Source of the DNA: Bradyrhizobium diazoefficiens USDA 110
GTDB lineage: Bacteria; Pseudomonadota; Alphaproteobacteria; Rhizobiales; Xanthobacteraceae
Assembly: GCF_000011365.1 (NCBI RefSeq)
Contig: NC_004463.1
Location: 3,148,001 to 3,212,000 of the forward strand
Direction: 5' to 3'
DNA length: 64,000 bases
A model generated the notes under the pieces. It worked only from the letters and a program-made list of their open reading frames with translations. It was not told where the DNA came from and made no database searches. Shown piece by piece: positions 19,652 to 28,750 of the stretch. The position numbers and the translations under genes are program-made. The stretch's first letter is position 1. The number at the start of each line of letters is the position of its first letter.

Positions 19652-21247
19652 CTATTCCTTCTTGGTCGCCCAATGGAACATGACCAGATTGTCGGCGCGC
19701 TGCGGCAGGTTGACCTTCTTCGATACGCCCCAGGCCAGCGCCTGCTGGTGCAGCGGGATGTAGGACCAGTCCTTGTTGCCGATTTCGTAGGCCTGCTTGA
19801 TCAGCTGGTTGCGCTTGGCGGTGTCGGTTTCGACCAGCACCTTGTCGGTGATGGCGTCGAACTCCTTGTTGCAGTAGCCGCCGAGATTGGCCTCGCCCCG
19901 TGAGGATTTCGCATCGTCGCGGCAGCCCATGATGTCAAAGAGCACGTTGTGGGAGTCCATCGTGCTCGGCGTCCAGCCCAGCATGTAGAACGAGGTCTGG
20001 TAGCCGCCTTGCTTCAGCACCTTGGCGAAGTACTGTGCCTTCGGCTGCGCCAGCAGATTGATCTTGACGCCGATGCGGGCGAGCATGCCGACCACGGCCT
20101 GGCAGATCGCGGCGTCGTTGACATAACGATCGTTCGGGCAGTCCATGGTGACCTCGAAGCCGTCGGGATAGCCGGCCTCGGTCAGGAGCTTCTTGGCGCC
20201 GTCGGGATCGAATTTCGGCCGCGTGAACTCCTTGGACAGTATGAACAGCTCCGGCGCGATCATCAGCGCCGACGGCGTCGCCAGCCCGCGCATCACGCGC
20301 GTCTTGATCAGCTCGATGTCGATCGCCTTGTAGAACGCCTCGCGGACCTTGATGTCCTTGAACGGGTTCTTGCCCTTGATGTTGGAGTAGAGCAGCTCAT
20401 CGCGCATCTGGTCGAAGCCGATGAAGATGGTGCGCAGCTCCGGCCCCTTCAGCACCTGGGCATTCGGGCTGGAATCGACGCGGGAGATGTCCTGGATCGG
20501 CACCGGCTCGATGACGTCGACTTCGCCCGAGAGCAGGGCGGCGACGCGGGTGGCGTCGGAGGAGATCGGGGTGAAGATGATCTCCTTCAAATTGCCTTCG
20601 ACCTTGCCCCAGTAATTGGGATTGGCCTTGAACACCGTCTTCACGCCGGGCTGATGGCTCTCGATGATGAAGGGGCCGGTGCCGTTCTCGTGGAGCGAGG
20701 CGTAGCTCGGCGTGGTCGCCGCCACCGGCGTCGGATCGACGACGTTGTTCTCCTCGGCCCATTTCTTGTCCATGATGTACCAGACATCCCACGCGTTATG
20801 CAGGATGGGGTTGGGCGAGGGCAGGACGAAATCGACGGTGTAGTCGTCGACCTTGACCACCTTGACGTCGGGCGCAAGGCGGGTCTGCATGTTGGACCCC
20901 TTCTTGCGGACGCGATCGGCCGAGAACACCACGTCGTCGGCGGTGAACGGGTCGCCATTGTGGAACTTCACGCCCTTGCGCAAATGGAAACGCCAGCGGG
21001 TCGGCTCCGGAGTTTCCCAGCTTTCCGCCAGCGCCGGAATGATCTTGAGGTCCTTGTCGCGCGCGGTGAGGCCTTGATAGACGTGACCGAGATGAGCGTG
21101 GGTGGTGCTCTCGTTGAGCGTATAGGGATCGAGCGACTTCAGGTCACCCTGGTTGGCATAACGTAGCGTCTGGCTCGACGCCGGCGAGACCGCCAACGCA
21201 AGCGTACCGGCGAGCGTCGCCGCAAACAGAGTTCGTCCGACTGACAT
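19652..21247 (-). CDS. Periplasmic peptide-binding protein of family 5 (first transporter)
   Basis: A 531-residue family 5 binding protein and first gene of the long operon. It has a Sec signal peptide (RTLFAATLAGTLALAVSPASS, cleavage near ASS-QTL), then LRYANQGDLKSLDPYTLNES, the family stretch GVKFHNGDPFTADDVVFSADRV, and a C-terminal half with two cysteines near MDCPNDRYVNDAAICQ. ATG 21247 is preceded by a GGAGAGGG ribosome site. The frame stays open a further 123 codons upstream, but that part has no coding character and runs through the regulatory gap. The ligand is unknown; operon context suggests small peptides or amides processed by the GGT-family enzyme. Confidence 0.94.
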   Translation of the reverse strand: MSVGRTLFAATLAGTLALAVSPASSQTLRYANQGDLKSLDPYTLNESTTHAHLGHVYQGLTARDKDLKIIPALAESWETPEPTRWRFHLRKGVKFHNGDPFTADDVVFSADRVRKKGSNMQTRLAPDVKVVKVDDYTVDFVLPSPNPILHNAWDVWYIMDKKWAEENNVVDPTPVAATTPSYASLHENGTGPFIIESHQPGVKTVFKANPNYWGKVEGNLKEIIFTPISSDATRVAALLSGEVDVIEPVPIQDISRVDSSPNAQVLKGPELRTIFIGFDQMRDELLYSNIKGKNPFKDIKVREAFYKAIDIELIKTRVMRGLATPSALMIAPELFILSKEFTRPKFDPDGAKKLLTEAGYPDGFEVTMDCPNDRYVNDAAICQAVVGMLARIGVKINLLAQPKAQYFAKVLKQGGYQTSFYMLGWTPSTMDSHNVLFDIMGCRDDAKSSRGEANLGGYCNKEFDAITDKVLVETDTAKRNQLIKQAYEIGNKDWSYIPLHQQALAWGVSKKVNLPQRADNLVMFHWATKKE

Positions 21248-21646
21248 TCTTGACCCTCTCCACTCTGCCGCGCCGTGATTTTTGATTGTTCGGCGGGGCT
21301 GATCGATCCATGTTGCCCAGAGTTCACGACCCGTGCAAGCGCCATTCCAGCAAGGAACGCGCCAAGTTGCACCGCTGTGCAGCAATGCTGACCGGCAATC
21401 TAGGGGAGGCTGGCGCGCGAACGACATTCGACTTTCGACCTGTGAAGTCCCGGGGTAAAGGGAAATTGGCCCTGTCGGCCGTTGGCGTCTCAGCCGTCCG
21501 AGCTGCGGTCGCGGCCGAGCAATTTGATTGACCATACCCGCCGATTGCGGGAGCCGGCGCCCCGCGGCGCGTCTGAGGTCGCTTGCGTTGCACACCGTGT
21601 CGCGGCGATACTCCAACAGAGTGCTCGAATCTCATCCGGAGGGGAC
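21248..21646. other. 399-base divergent intergenic region
   Basis: It separates the start of the minus-strand peptide-transport operon from the plus-strand small gene at 21647. I see no gene in it. It contains a ribosome site for each neighbour and a short inverted repeat at 21368-21381 (TGCAC / GTGCA around four bases) that could be an operator for either side. No convincing -35/-10 pair stands out. Confidence 0.5.
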
Positions 21647-21904
21647 ATGAAAGTTAACATCGAAATCGACTGCACCCCCCTCGAGGCCCGTCAGTTCTTC
21701 GGATTGCCGGACGTCTCGCCGATGCAGATTGCCGTCATGGACAAGCTGCAGCAGCAGGTCCTGAGCAATATCGACAAGGTCTCGCCGGAATCGCTGATCC
21801 AGAGCTGGTTCACTTTCGATCCGAAGCTTGCCGAGCGGTTTCAGGACATGTTCGTCACCATGGCCGGCCTCGGCGGAACGCGCAGCAGCGATAAGAAGAA
21901 ATAA
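21647..21904 (+). CDS. Small DUF6489-like protein
   Basis: An 85-residue protein starting MKVNIEIDCTPLEARQFFGLPDVSP, behind a strong GGAGGGG ribosome site. It is acidic and helical, with a run (MQIAVMDKLQQQVLSNIDKVSPESLIQSWF) suited to a short amphipathic helix, and a lysine-rich C-terminus. It matches my memory of DUF6489, a short alphaproteobacterial family without known function. Its stop shares one base with the start of the lipase-like gene (TAATG), so the two are probably translated together. The size and helix content, and its place next to lipid genes, would fit a lipid-body or PHA-granule associated protein, but that is conjecture. Confidence 0.82.
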   Translation: MKVNIEIDCTPLEARQFFGLPDVSPMQIAVMDKLQQQVLSNIDKVSPESLIQSWFTFDPKLAERFQDMFVTMAGLGGTRSSDKKK

Positions 21905-22704
21905 TGTCGGCCGGGCGGGACGGGCCGCAAGCGTCTGACCGGCTTCGTCCGCCGGGCCTTGGTTTGCTGCTCGCCGAAGCCCGCGGCCTGTTCGAGTTGA
22001 ACGCCAGCCTGCTGTTGTCGCCGTTGCTGATGCGCGCGCCCAGGGGCGACGGCCATCCGGTGCTGACGCTGCCGGGCTTTCTCGCCAGCGATCTTTCGAT
22101 GGCGCCGATGCGGCGCTATCTGAGTGAGCTCGGCTATGAGGCACATGCCTGGCGGATGGGCCGCAATCTCGGCGGGCTGGGGCGGATGCGGGAGGCCTTG
22201 CGCACCCGTCTCGCCGAGATCCACGCCGCGAGGGGGCGCAAGGTCAGCCTGGTCGGATGGAGCCTCGGCGGCGTCTATGCCCGCGATCTCGCGCTCCAGG
22301 CGCCCGACATGGTCCGTTACGTCATTACGCTCGGCAGTCCTTTTGCCAACGACGTGCGGGCGACCAACGCCACGCGGCTCTATGAGGCGCTGTCCGGCGA
22401 GCGGGTCGAGGATTTTGCCGAACTGCGCGAGGCGATCGCCGGCGATCTGCCGGTGCCGGCGACGTCGATCTATTCCCGCGCCGACGGCGTCGTGAACTGG
22501 CGGACCTGTCTGTTGCGCCCCTCGGACCATGCCGAGAACATCGAGGTGCACCTGGCGAGCCATATCGGGCTCGGCGTTAACCCCGCCGCGCTGTGGGCCG
22601 TGGCAGACCGGCTGGCGCAACCGGAGGGGGAGTTCTGGCCATTTGACCGGGCAGGGCCGTTTGCCATTGCATATGCCCCGCCGGAGCGGGCAATATCGGC
22701 CTGA
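21904..22704 (+). CDS. Alpha/beta hydrolase, lipase-like
   Basis: A 266-residue alpha/beta hydrolase. The nucleophile elbow is GWSLGG; the likely acid is in SRADGVVNW and the likely His in ASHIGLG, all in the expected order. The region GDGHPVLTLPGFLASD at the start of the core is shared almost word for word with the hydrolase at 34826, so the two are paralogues. No signal peptide is seen. It overlaps the upstream small gene by one base and lies 47 bases before the wax ester synthase/DGAT gene, which suggests a role in acylglycerol or wax ester turnover. Substrate is unproven. Confidence 0.88.
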   Translation: MSAGRDGPQASDRLRPPGLGLLLAEARGLFELNASLLLSPLLMRAPRGDGHPVLTLPGFLASDLSMAPMRRYLSELGYEAHAWRMGRNLGGLGRMREALRTRLAEIHAARGRKVSLVGWSLGGVYARDLALQAPDMVRYVITLGSPFANDVRATNATRLYEALSGERVEDFAELREAIAGDLPVPATSIYSRADGVVNWRTCLLRPSDHAENIEVHLASHIGLGVNPAALWAVADRLAQPEGEFWPFDRAGPFAIAYAPPERAISA

Positions 22705-22751
22705 CGAGAAGCGCCGCCCAAGGCGCCCGTCAAATCTCGCGGGAGGGAACT

Positions 22752-24302
22752 ATGGCTGACGGTAAGAAGCTGTCGTCGCTGGATGCGTCGTTTCTCTATC
22801 TGGAAACGCCGGAAATGCCGATGCATGTCGGCAGCATGGCGATCTTTCGCCTGCCCGACGATTACAGGGGCGACTTCTTCGAAGACTTCAAGGCGATGAT
22901 CGTCTCGCGCCTGCACATCGCGCCGATCCTGAAGGCGCGGCTGGAGAAGGCGCCGCTCGACATCGACCATCCCTCCTGGGTCGAGGACGATCAGTTCGAC
23001 ATCGACCGTCACATCTTCCGCGCCAGCCTGCCGCAGCCGCGCGACCGCGCCACGCTGGAACGCATCGTCGGCTGGATGCACGCCAAGCTCTTGAACCGCG
23101 CCCGCCCGCTCTGGGAATTCTACGTGTTCGAGGGCATGAAGGACAACGAGGTCGGGCTCTATTCCAAGATGCACCATGCCGCCATCGACGGCGGTGCCGG
23201 CGCGGCGCTGACCAACATGATCTACGACATCTCGCCGATCCCGCGGAAGGTCGATCCGCCGGCGGCGGGAGCCAAGCCGGGGCAGGAGCCGCGTGACATC
23301 GCCGCCAACCTGCTCGATTCCTATCAGCAGCTTTTCAGCCAGCCGCTCGATGCTTCGGCCGCTGCGAAGAACCTGCAGCTGCCCCGCACCGGCAAGAGCG
23401 ACATCGGCTCGATCCTGTTCGACAACGCGATGTACCAGATCGAGAGCGCGGTGCGCTTCGCCGGCAACATCCCGACCGTGCTCAAGAGCGTGTCCGACGT
23501 GCTCGGCAAGGTCGCCGATCCGAAGTCGCGCGAGAGCCTGGCCAGCATGGTGTCGCCGCCGACCATGCTCAACAAGACCATCTCCTCGGAGCGCAGCTTC
23601 GCCGGCGTGTCGATCCCGCTGTCGCGGGCGAAGGCGCTGGCCAAGCAGGCCGGCGGCAAGCTCAACGACGTCGTGCTGGCGCTCGCCTCCGGCGTGGTCC
23701 GCCGCTATCTCCAGCAATATGGCACGCTGCCGGCGAAATCCTTGACCGCCGCCGTGCCGATCTCGCTGCGCGAGGAAGGCAACACCGAGGCCAACAACCA
23801 GGTGTTCGGCATGATCTGCGCGATCGCGACCGACATCGACGATCCCAAGGCCCGACTGGAGGCGATCATCGCGCAATCGACCAAGTCCAAGGAGATGTCG
23901 CATCCGCTGCGCGCCCTGATGCCGCAAGTGTCCAACATCTCGATGCTGGGCGCGCCGATCATGGTGCAGATCCTGGCCTTGCTCTACAGCCGCTCGAACC
24001 TGTCGGACGTGCTGCCGCCGGCCGCCAACATCACGGTGTCCAACGTACCCGGGCCGCGGCAGACGCTCTACGCCGCCGGCGCGGAGCTGCTGCATATCTT
24101 CCCGGTGTCGATCTCGACGCACGGGCAGGCGCTCAACATCACGGTGCAGAGCTATCGCGACCAGCTCGATTTCGGTTTCATTGTCGGTGCCAACATCATT
24201 CCGCATGTGCAGGTGATGTGTGACATGCTGCCCGAGGAGTTTGCTGCGCTGGAGGCGGCCTATGCGCCGCCAGCGGCCGACATCAAGGGCGCTGCTGAGT
24301 AG
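22752..24302 (+). CDS. Wax ester synthase / diacylglycerol O-acyltransferase (WS/DGAT)
   Basis: A 516-residue WS/DGAT. It joins acyl-CoA to long-chain alcohols or diacylglycerol, making storage lipid at the membrane face. The catalytic motif HHxxxDG is intact (His141, His142, Asp146 in MHHAAIDGG). Other family features are the N-terminal SSLDASFLYLETPEMPMHVGS, the LNDVVLALASG stretch, and NVPGPRQTLYAAG near the C-terminus. Length is slightly above the Acinetobacter and mycobacterial enzymes. A strong ribosome site (GGGAGG) precedes ATG 22752. A hydrolase is directly upstream and an epoxide-hydrolase-like gene follows after ten bases. Confidence 0.94.
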   Translation: MADGKKLSSLDASFLYLETPEMPMHVGSMAIFRLPDDYRGDFFEDFKAMIVSRLHIAPILKARLEKAPLDIDHPSWVEDDQFDIDRHIFRASLPQPRDRATLERIVGWMHAKLLNRARPLWEFYVFEGMKDNEVGLYSKMHHAAIDGGAGAALTNMIYDISPIPRKVDPPAAGAKPGQEPRDIAANLLDSYQQLFSQPLDASAAAKNLQLPRTGKSDIGSILFDNAMYQIESAVRFAGNIPTVLKSVSDVLGKVADPKSRESLASMVSPPTMLNKTISSERSFAGVSIPLSRAKALAKQAGGKLNDVVLALASGVVRRYLQQYGTLPAKSLTAAVPISLREEGNTEANNQVFGMICAIATDIDDPKARLEAIIAQSTKSKEMSHPLRALMPQVSNISMLGAPIMVQILALLYSRSNLSDVLPPAANITVSNVPGPRQTLYAAGAELLHIFPVSISTHGQALNITVQSYRDQLDFGFIVGANIIPHVQVMCDMLPEEFAALEAAYAPPAADIKGAAE

Positions 24303-24312
24303 GAATGTCCCG

Positions 24313-25308
24313 ATGATCGAAATGCCGCCGCTCAAGTTCGTGCAGACGAACGGAATCCGCATGGGTTATTACGAGGCGGGTCCGGTCTCCGACACCCCGC
24401 CGATGGTGCTGTGCCATGGCTGGCCGGAGCTCGCCTTTTCCTGGCGCCATCAGATCAAGGCGCTGAGCGAGGCCGGAATCCGGGTGATCGCGCCGGACCA
24501 GCGCGGTTATGGCGCGACCGACCGGCCCGAGCCGGTCGAGGACTACGATATCGAGCACCTGACCGGCGACCTCGTCGGTCTGCTCGATCATCTCGGGATC
24601 GACAAGGCGATCTTCGTCGGCCACGACTGGGGCGGCTTCATCGTCTGGCAGATGCCGCTGCGGCATATCGGCCGCGTCGCCGGCGTGGTCGGCATCAATA
24701 CCCCCCATACCAACCGGGCTTGGGCCGATCCGATCGAACTCCTGCGCGCGCGGTTTGGCGACAAGATGTACATCGTGCAGTTCCAGGACCCGTCGCGTGA
24801 AGCCGACAGGATTTTCGGCAGCCGCGTCGAGCAAACCTTCGATGCATTCATGCGCAAGCCGGCGCCGCGCCCGCCCGATGCGCCGGCGGAGGAAGTGATT
24901 GCCGGCGTGGGCGCTTCGCCGCGGGTCAATCTGGCGTTTCCGCAGATGATTGCGGCCTATGACGCCAAGCACGATCCGCGTACGCCGATCCTGTCGCCGG
25001 AAGAGAAGAAGGTGTTTGTCGACAATTTCACCAGGACCGGCTTCACCGGCGGCATCAACTGGTACCGCAACATGTCGCGCAACTGGATACGCTCCGAAGG
25101 ACTCGATCATACGGTACGCGTGCCGTCGCTGATGATCATGGCCGAGAACGACGCGGTGCTGCCGCCGTCTTCCGCCGATGGCATGGACAAGCTGATTCCC
25201 GATCTCGAAAAATATCTGGTCCGCGACAGCGGCCATTGGACGCAGCAGGAGAAGCCGGACGAGGTCAGCGCCAAGCTGATCGAATGGCGTAGAAGGCGGT
25301 TTGGGTGA
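24313..25308 (+). CDS. Epoxide hydrolase-like alpha/beta hydrolase
   Basis: A 331-residue alpha/beta hydrolase with the epoxide-hydrolase pattern: oxyanion HGWPE, nucleophile Asp in GHDWGG, acid in ENDAVLPP and His in SGHWTQQE. It would open epoxides to diols through a covalent ester. I start it at ATG 24313, ten bases after the WS/DGAT stop; the frame stays open upstream inside that gene but with no family similarity. A P450-reductase fusion, which could generate epoxides from unsaturated fatty acids, follows 129 bases later across a repeat. Haloalkane dehalogenase is less likely given the HGWPE and DWGG context. Confidence 0.9.
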   Translation: MIEMPPLKFVQTNGIRMGYYEAGPVSDTPPMVLCHGWPELAFSWRHQIKALSEAGIRVIAPDQRGYGATDRPEPVEDYDIEHLTGDLVGLLDHLGIDKAIFVGHDWGGFIVWQMPLRHIGRVAGVVGINTPHTNRAWADPIELLRARFGDKMYIVQFQDPSREADRIFGSRVEQTFDAFMRKPAPRPPDAPAEEVIAGVGASPRVNLAFPQMIAAYDAKHDPRTPILSPEEKKVFVDNFTRTGFTGGINWYRNMSRNWIRSEGLDHTVRVPSLMIMAENDAVLPPSSADGMDKLIPDLEKYLVRDSGHWTQQEKPDEVSAKLIEWRRRRFG

Positions 25309-25335
25309 CGATGCCGTCGTCAGTGTAAATGGAAC

Positions 25336-25413
25336 GTCATTCCGGGGCGCCCGAAGGGCGAACCCGGAATCTCGAGATTCCGGGTTCGATGCTGCGCATC
25401 GCCCCGGAATGAC
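25336..25413. repeat. 78-base dispersed repeat with cloverleaf potential (copy 1)
   Basis: Outer arms GTCATTCCGGGGC and GCCCCGGAATGAC are perfectly complementary. Inside are three consecutive hairpins: GCCC-gaa-GGGC, a 28-base perfect palindrome (25358-25385), and GATGC-tgc-GCATC. A second copy of identical length is at 60370-60447, and a short relative is at 33295-33334. It lies between the epoxide-hydrolase-like gene and the P450 fusion. Confidence 0.85.
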
Positions 25414-25437
25414 GCGATCAGGGGGAAGCGCACGTCA

Positions 25438-28400
25438 ATGTCATCCAAGAACCGTCTGGACCCGATCCCGCAGCCGCCGACCAAGCCGGTGGTCGGCAAT
25501 ATGCTGTCGCTGGACTCGGCGGCTCCCGTGCAGCACCTGACGCGGCTCGCCAAGGAGCTCGGCCCGATCTTCTGGCTCGACATGATGGGCTCGCCGATCG
25601 TCGTCGTCTCGGGCCACGATCTCGTCGACGAGCTGTCCGACGAGAAGCGCTTCGACAAGACGGTGCGCGGCGCGCTGCGGCGCGTGCGTGCGGTCGGCGG
25701 CGACGGCCTGTTCACGGCCGACACCAGGGAGCCGAACTGGAGCAAGGCGCACAACATCCTGCTCCAGCCGTTCGGCAACCGCGCGATGCAGTCCTACCAC
25801 CCGAGCATGGTCGACATCGCCGAGCAGCTCGTCCAAAAATGGGAGCGGCTCAACGCCGACGACGAGATCGACGTCGTCCACGACATGACCGCCCTGACGC
25901 TGGACACGATCGGCCTGTGCGGCTTCGACTACCGATTCAATTCGTTCTACCGGCGCGACTACCATCCCTTCGTCGAGTCGCTGGTGCGCTCGCTCGAAAC
26001 CATCATGATGACGCGGGGTCTTCCGTTCGAGCAGATATGGATGCAGAAGCGGCGCAAGACCCTCGCTGAAGACGTCGCCTTCATGAACAAGATGGTTGAC
26101 GAGATCATCGCGGAGCGCCGCAAGAGCGCGGAGGGGATCGACGACAAGAAGGACATGCTCGCGGCGATGATGACCGGCGTCGACCGCTCGACCGGCGAGC
26201 AGCTCGACGACGTCAACATCCGCTACCAGATCAACACGTTTTTGATCGCCGGCCACGAGACGACAAGCGGCCTGTTGTCCTACACGCTCTATGCGCTCCT
26301 GAAGCATCCCGACATCCTCAAGAAGGCCTATGACGAGGTCGATCGCGTCTTCGGTCCAGATGTCAACGCGAAGCCGACCTATCAGCAGGTGACGCAGCTC
26401 ACCTACATCACGCAGATCCTGAAGGAGGCGTTGCGGCTGTGGCCGCCGGCGCCGGCCTACGGCATCTCACCGCTCGCGGACGAAACCATCGGTGGCGGCA
26501 AGTACAAGCTCAGGAAAGGCACGTTCATCACCATTCTGGTGACGGCGCTGCATCGCGATCCCTCCGTCTGGGGGCCGAATCCCGATGCCTTCGATCCCGA
26601 AAATTTCAGCCGCGAGGCGGAGGCCAAGCGGCCCATCAATGCCTGGAAGCCGTTCGGCAACGGTCAGCGCGCCTGCATCGGCCGCGGCTTTGCCATGCAC
26701 GAGGCGGCGCTCGCGCTCGGCATGATCCTCCAGCGTTTCAAGCTGATCGACCACCAGCGCTACCAGATGCACCTGAAGGAAACGCTGACGATGAAGCCGG
26801 AGGGCTTCAAGATCAAGGTTCGTCCGCGCGCCGATCGCGAGCGCGGTGCCTATGGCGGGCCTGTCGCGGCTGTGTCCTCGGCGCCGCGAGCACCGCGTCA
26901 GCCGACGGCGCGGCCCGGCCACAACACGCCGATGCTGGTGCTGTACGGCTCCAATCTCGGCACCGCCGAAGAACTCGCGACACGCATGGCCGACCTCGCC
27001 GAGATCAACGGCTTTGCCGTGCATCTCGGGGCGCTCGACGAATACGTCGGCAAGCTGCCGCAGGAGGGCGGCGTGCTGATCATCTGCGCCTCCTATAACG
27101 GAGCGCCGCCGGACAATGCGACGCAATTCGTCAAATGGCTCGGCAGCGACCTGCCCAAGGATGCCTTTGCCAATGTGCGCTACGCCGTGTTCGGCTGCGG
27201 CAACAGCGACTGGGCTGCGACCTATCAATCGGTGCCGCGCTTCATCGACGAGCAATTGTCGGGGCATGGCGCGCGCGCGGTCTATCCGCGCGGCGAAGGC
27301 GACGCGCGCAGCGATCTCGACGGCCAGTTCCAGAAGTGGTTTCCGGCAGCCGCGCAGGTCGCGACCAAGGAGTTCGGCATCGACTGGAATTTTACCCGCA
27401 CCGCGGAGGACGATCCGCTCTACGCGATCGAACCTGTCGCGGTGACTGCCGTCAATACCATCGTCGCACAGGGCGGCGCGGTGGCGATGAAGGTGCTGGT
27501 CAATGACGAGCTTCAGAACAAGAGCGGGTCCAATCCGTCGGAGCGCTCGACGCGCCATATCGAGGTGCAGCTGCCATCCAACATCACCTACCGCGTCGGC
27601 GATCATCTGAGCGTCGTTCCGCGCAACGATCCGACGCTGGTGGATTCGGTCGCCCGCCGCTTCGGCTTCCTGCCGGCCGACCAGATCAGGCTTCAGGTGG
27701 CCGAAGGCCGCCGTGCGCAATTGCCGGTCGGCGAGGCCGTGTCGGTCGGCCGCCTGCTCAGCGAGTTCGTCGAGCTGCAGCAGGTGGCGACGCGGAAGCA
27801 GATCCAGATCATGGCCGAGCACACGCGCTGCCCGGTCACCAAGCCGAAGCTGCTGGCCTTCGTCGGCGAGGAGGCCGAGCCGGCCGAGCGCTATCGCACC
27901 GAGATTCTGGCGATGCGCAAATCGGTGTACGATCTGCTGCTCGAATATCCGGCCTGCGAATTGCCGTTCCACGTTTATCTGGAAATGCTCTCGCTGCTGG
28001 CGCCGCGCTACTACTCGATCTCCTCTTCCCCGTCGGTCGATCCAGCGCGGTGCAGTATCACGGTCGGCGTCGTCGAGGGGCCGGCCGCTTCCGGGCGCGG
28101 CGTCTACAAAGGCATCTGCTCGAACTATCTCGCCAACCGGCGCGCGAGCGATGCGATCTACGCCACGGTGCGCGAGACCAAGGCCGGCTTCCGGCTCCCG
28201 GACGATTCATCCGTGCCGATCATCATGATCGGCCCGGGCACGGGGCTGGCGCCGTTCCGCGGCTTCCTCCAGGAGCGCGCCGCGCGCAAGGCGAAAGGCG
28301 CTTCGCTTGGCCCGGCCATGCTGTTCTTCGGCTGCCGTCACCCCGATCAGGATTTTCTCTACGCCGACGAGCTGAAGGCGCTGGCGGCAAGCGGCGTCAC

Positions 28401-28674
28401 CGAGCTCTTCACCGCGTTCTCGCGCGCGGACGGACCGAAGACCTATGTGCAGCACGTGCTCGCGGCGCAGAAGGACAAGGTCTGGCCACTGATCGAGCAG
28501 GGCGCCATCATCTACGTCTGCGGCGACGGGGGCCAAATGGAGCCCGACGTGAAGGCGGCCCTTGTCGCGATCCGTCACGAGAAGAGCGGTAGCGATACCG
28601 CGACAGCCGCGCGCTGGATCGAGGAGATGGGCGCGACGAACCGCTATGTGCTCGACGTCTGGGCGGGCGGTTAG
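25438..28674 (+). CDS. Self-sufficient cytochrome P450 / NADPH-P450 reductase fusion (CYP102 type)
   Basis: A 1078-residue fusion of the CYP102 (P450 BM3) plan, slightly longer than the 1049-residue prototype. P450 domain (about 1-465): oxygen-activating helix AGHETTSG (Ala271-Thr275), ExxR in KEALR, heme ligand Cys413 in FGNGQRACIGRG. A Pro/Ala-rich linker (470-495) follows, then an FMN flavodoxin domain (LVLYGSNLGTAEE, FGCGNSDW), then the FAD/NADPH domain (RYYSISSSPS, GPGTGLAPFRGF, FFGCRHPDQDFLY, ending YVLDVWAGG). It should hydroxylate or epoxidise fatty acids using NADPH without separate partners. The start is ATG 25438 with a GGGGGAAG ribosome site; the gene comes 24 bases after the 78-base repeat. 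Confidence 0.95.
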   Translation: MSSKNRLDPIPQPPTKPVVGNMLSLDSAAPVQHLTRLAKELGPIFWLDMMGSPIVVVSGHDLVDELSDEKRFDKTVRGALRRVRAVGGDGLFTADTREPNWSKAHNILLQPFGNRAMQSYHPSMVDIAEQLVQKWERLNADDEIDVVHDMTALTLDTIGLCGFDYRFNSFYRRDYHPFVESLVRSLETIMMTRGLPFEQIWMQKRRKTLAEDVAFMNKMVDEIIAERRKSAEGIDDKKDMLAAMMTGVDRSTGEQLDDVNIRYQINTFLIAGHETTSGLLSYTLYALLKHPDILKKAYDEVDRVFGPDVNAKPTYQQVTQLTYITQILKEALRLWPPAPAYGISPLADETIGGGKYKLRKGTFITILVTALHRDPSVWGPNPDAFDPENFSREAEAKRPINAWKPFGNGQRACIGRGFAMHEAALALGMILQRFKLIDHQRYQMHLKETLTMKPEGFKIKVRPRADRERGAYGGPVAAVSSAPRAPRQPTARPGHNTPMLVLYGSNLGTAEELATRMADLAEINGFAVHLGALDEYVGKLPQEGGVLIICASYNGAPPDNATQFVKWLGSDLPKDAFANVRYAVFGCGNSDWAATYQSVPRFIDEQLSGHGARAVYPRGEGDARSDLDGQFQKWFPAAAQVATKEFGIDWNFTRTAEDDPLYAIEPVAVTAVNTIVAQGGAVAMKVLVNDELQNKSGSNPSERSTRHIEVQLPSNITYRVGDHLSVVPRNDPTLVDSVARRFGFLPADQIRLQVAEGRRAQLPVGEAVSVGRLLSEFVELQQVATRKQIQIMAEHTRCPVTKPKLLAFVGEEAEPAERYRTEILAMRKSVYDLLLEYPACELPFHVYLEMLSLLAPRYYSISSSPSVDPARCSITVGVVEGPAASGRGVYKGICSNYLANRRASDAIYATVRETKAGFRLPDDSSVPIIMIGPGTGLAPFRGFLQERAARKAKGASLGPAMLFFGCRHPDQDFLYADELKALAASGVTELFTAFSRADGPKTYVQHVLAAQKDKVWPLIEQGAIIYVCGDGGQMEPDVKAALVAIRHEKSGSDTATAARWIEEMGATNRYVLDVWAGG

Positions 28675-28689
28675 GCCGAGCCACCTCCT

Positions 28690-28724
28690 GTAGCCCGGAT
28701 TGCGGTTCGCTCCATCCAAGCTAC
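28690..28724. repeat. Short inverted repeat after the P450 gene
   Basis: Nested arms GTAGC / GCTAC and GGAT / ATCC over 35 bases. It resembles a dispersed intergenic palindrome type common in Bradyrhizobium (from memory). It may help terminate the P450 transcript, though no T run follows. Confidence 0.4.
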
Positions 28725-28750
28725 GAAGCAAATCGTGCTAAAGCTCTCCC

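Noticed and set aside
21248..21646. Sigma-54 promoter before the peptide operon or small gene
   Set aside because: Short GG and GC elements occur, but no pair with the required spacing and TTGCA-type box.
22470..24362. A 630-codon minus-strand open frame opposite WS/DGAT
   Set aside because: It is the shadow of the WS/DGAT gene, with low-complexity translation and no ribosome site or family motif.
25336..25413. The cloverleaf repeat as a tRNA gene
   Set aside because: The four-stem layout is tRNA-like, but there is no TTC loop, no D-loop pattern, no usable anticodon arm and the stem lengths are wrong. The second copy shows it is a repeat.
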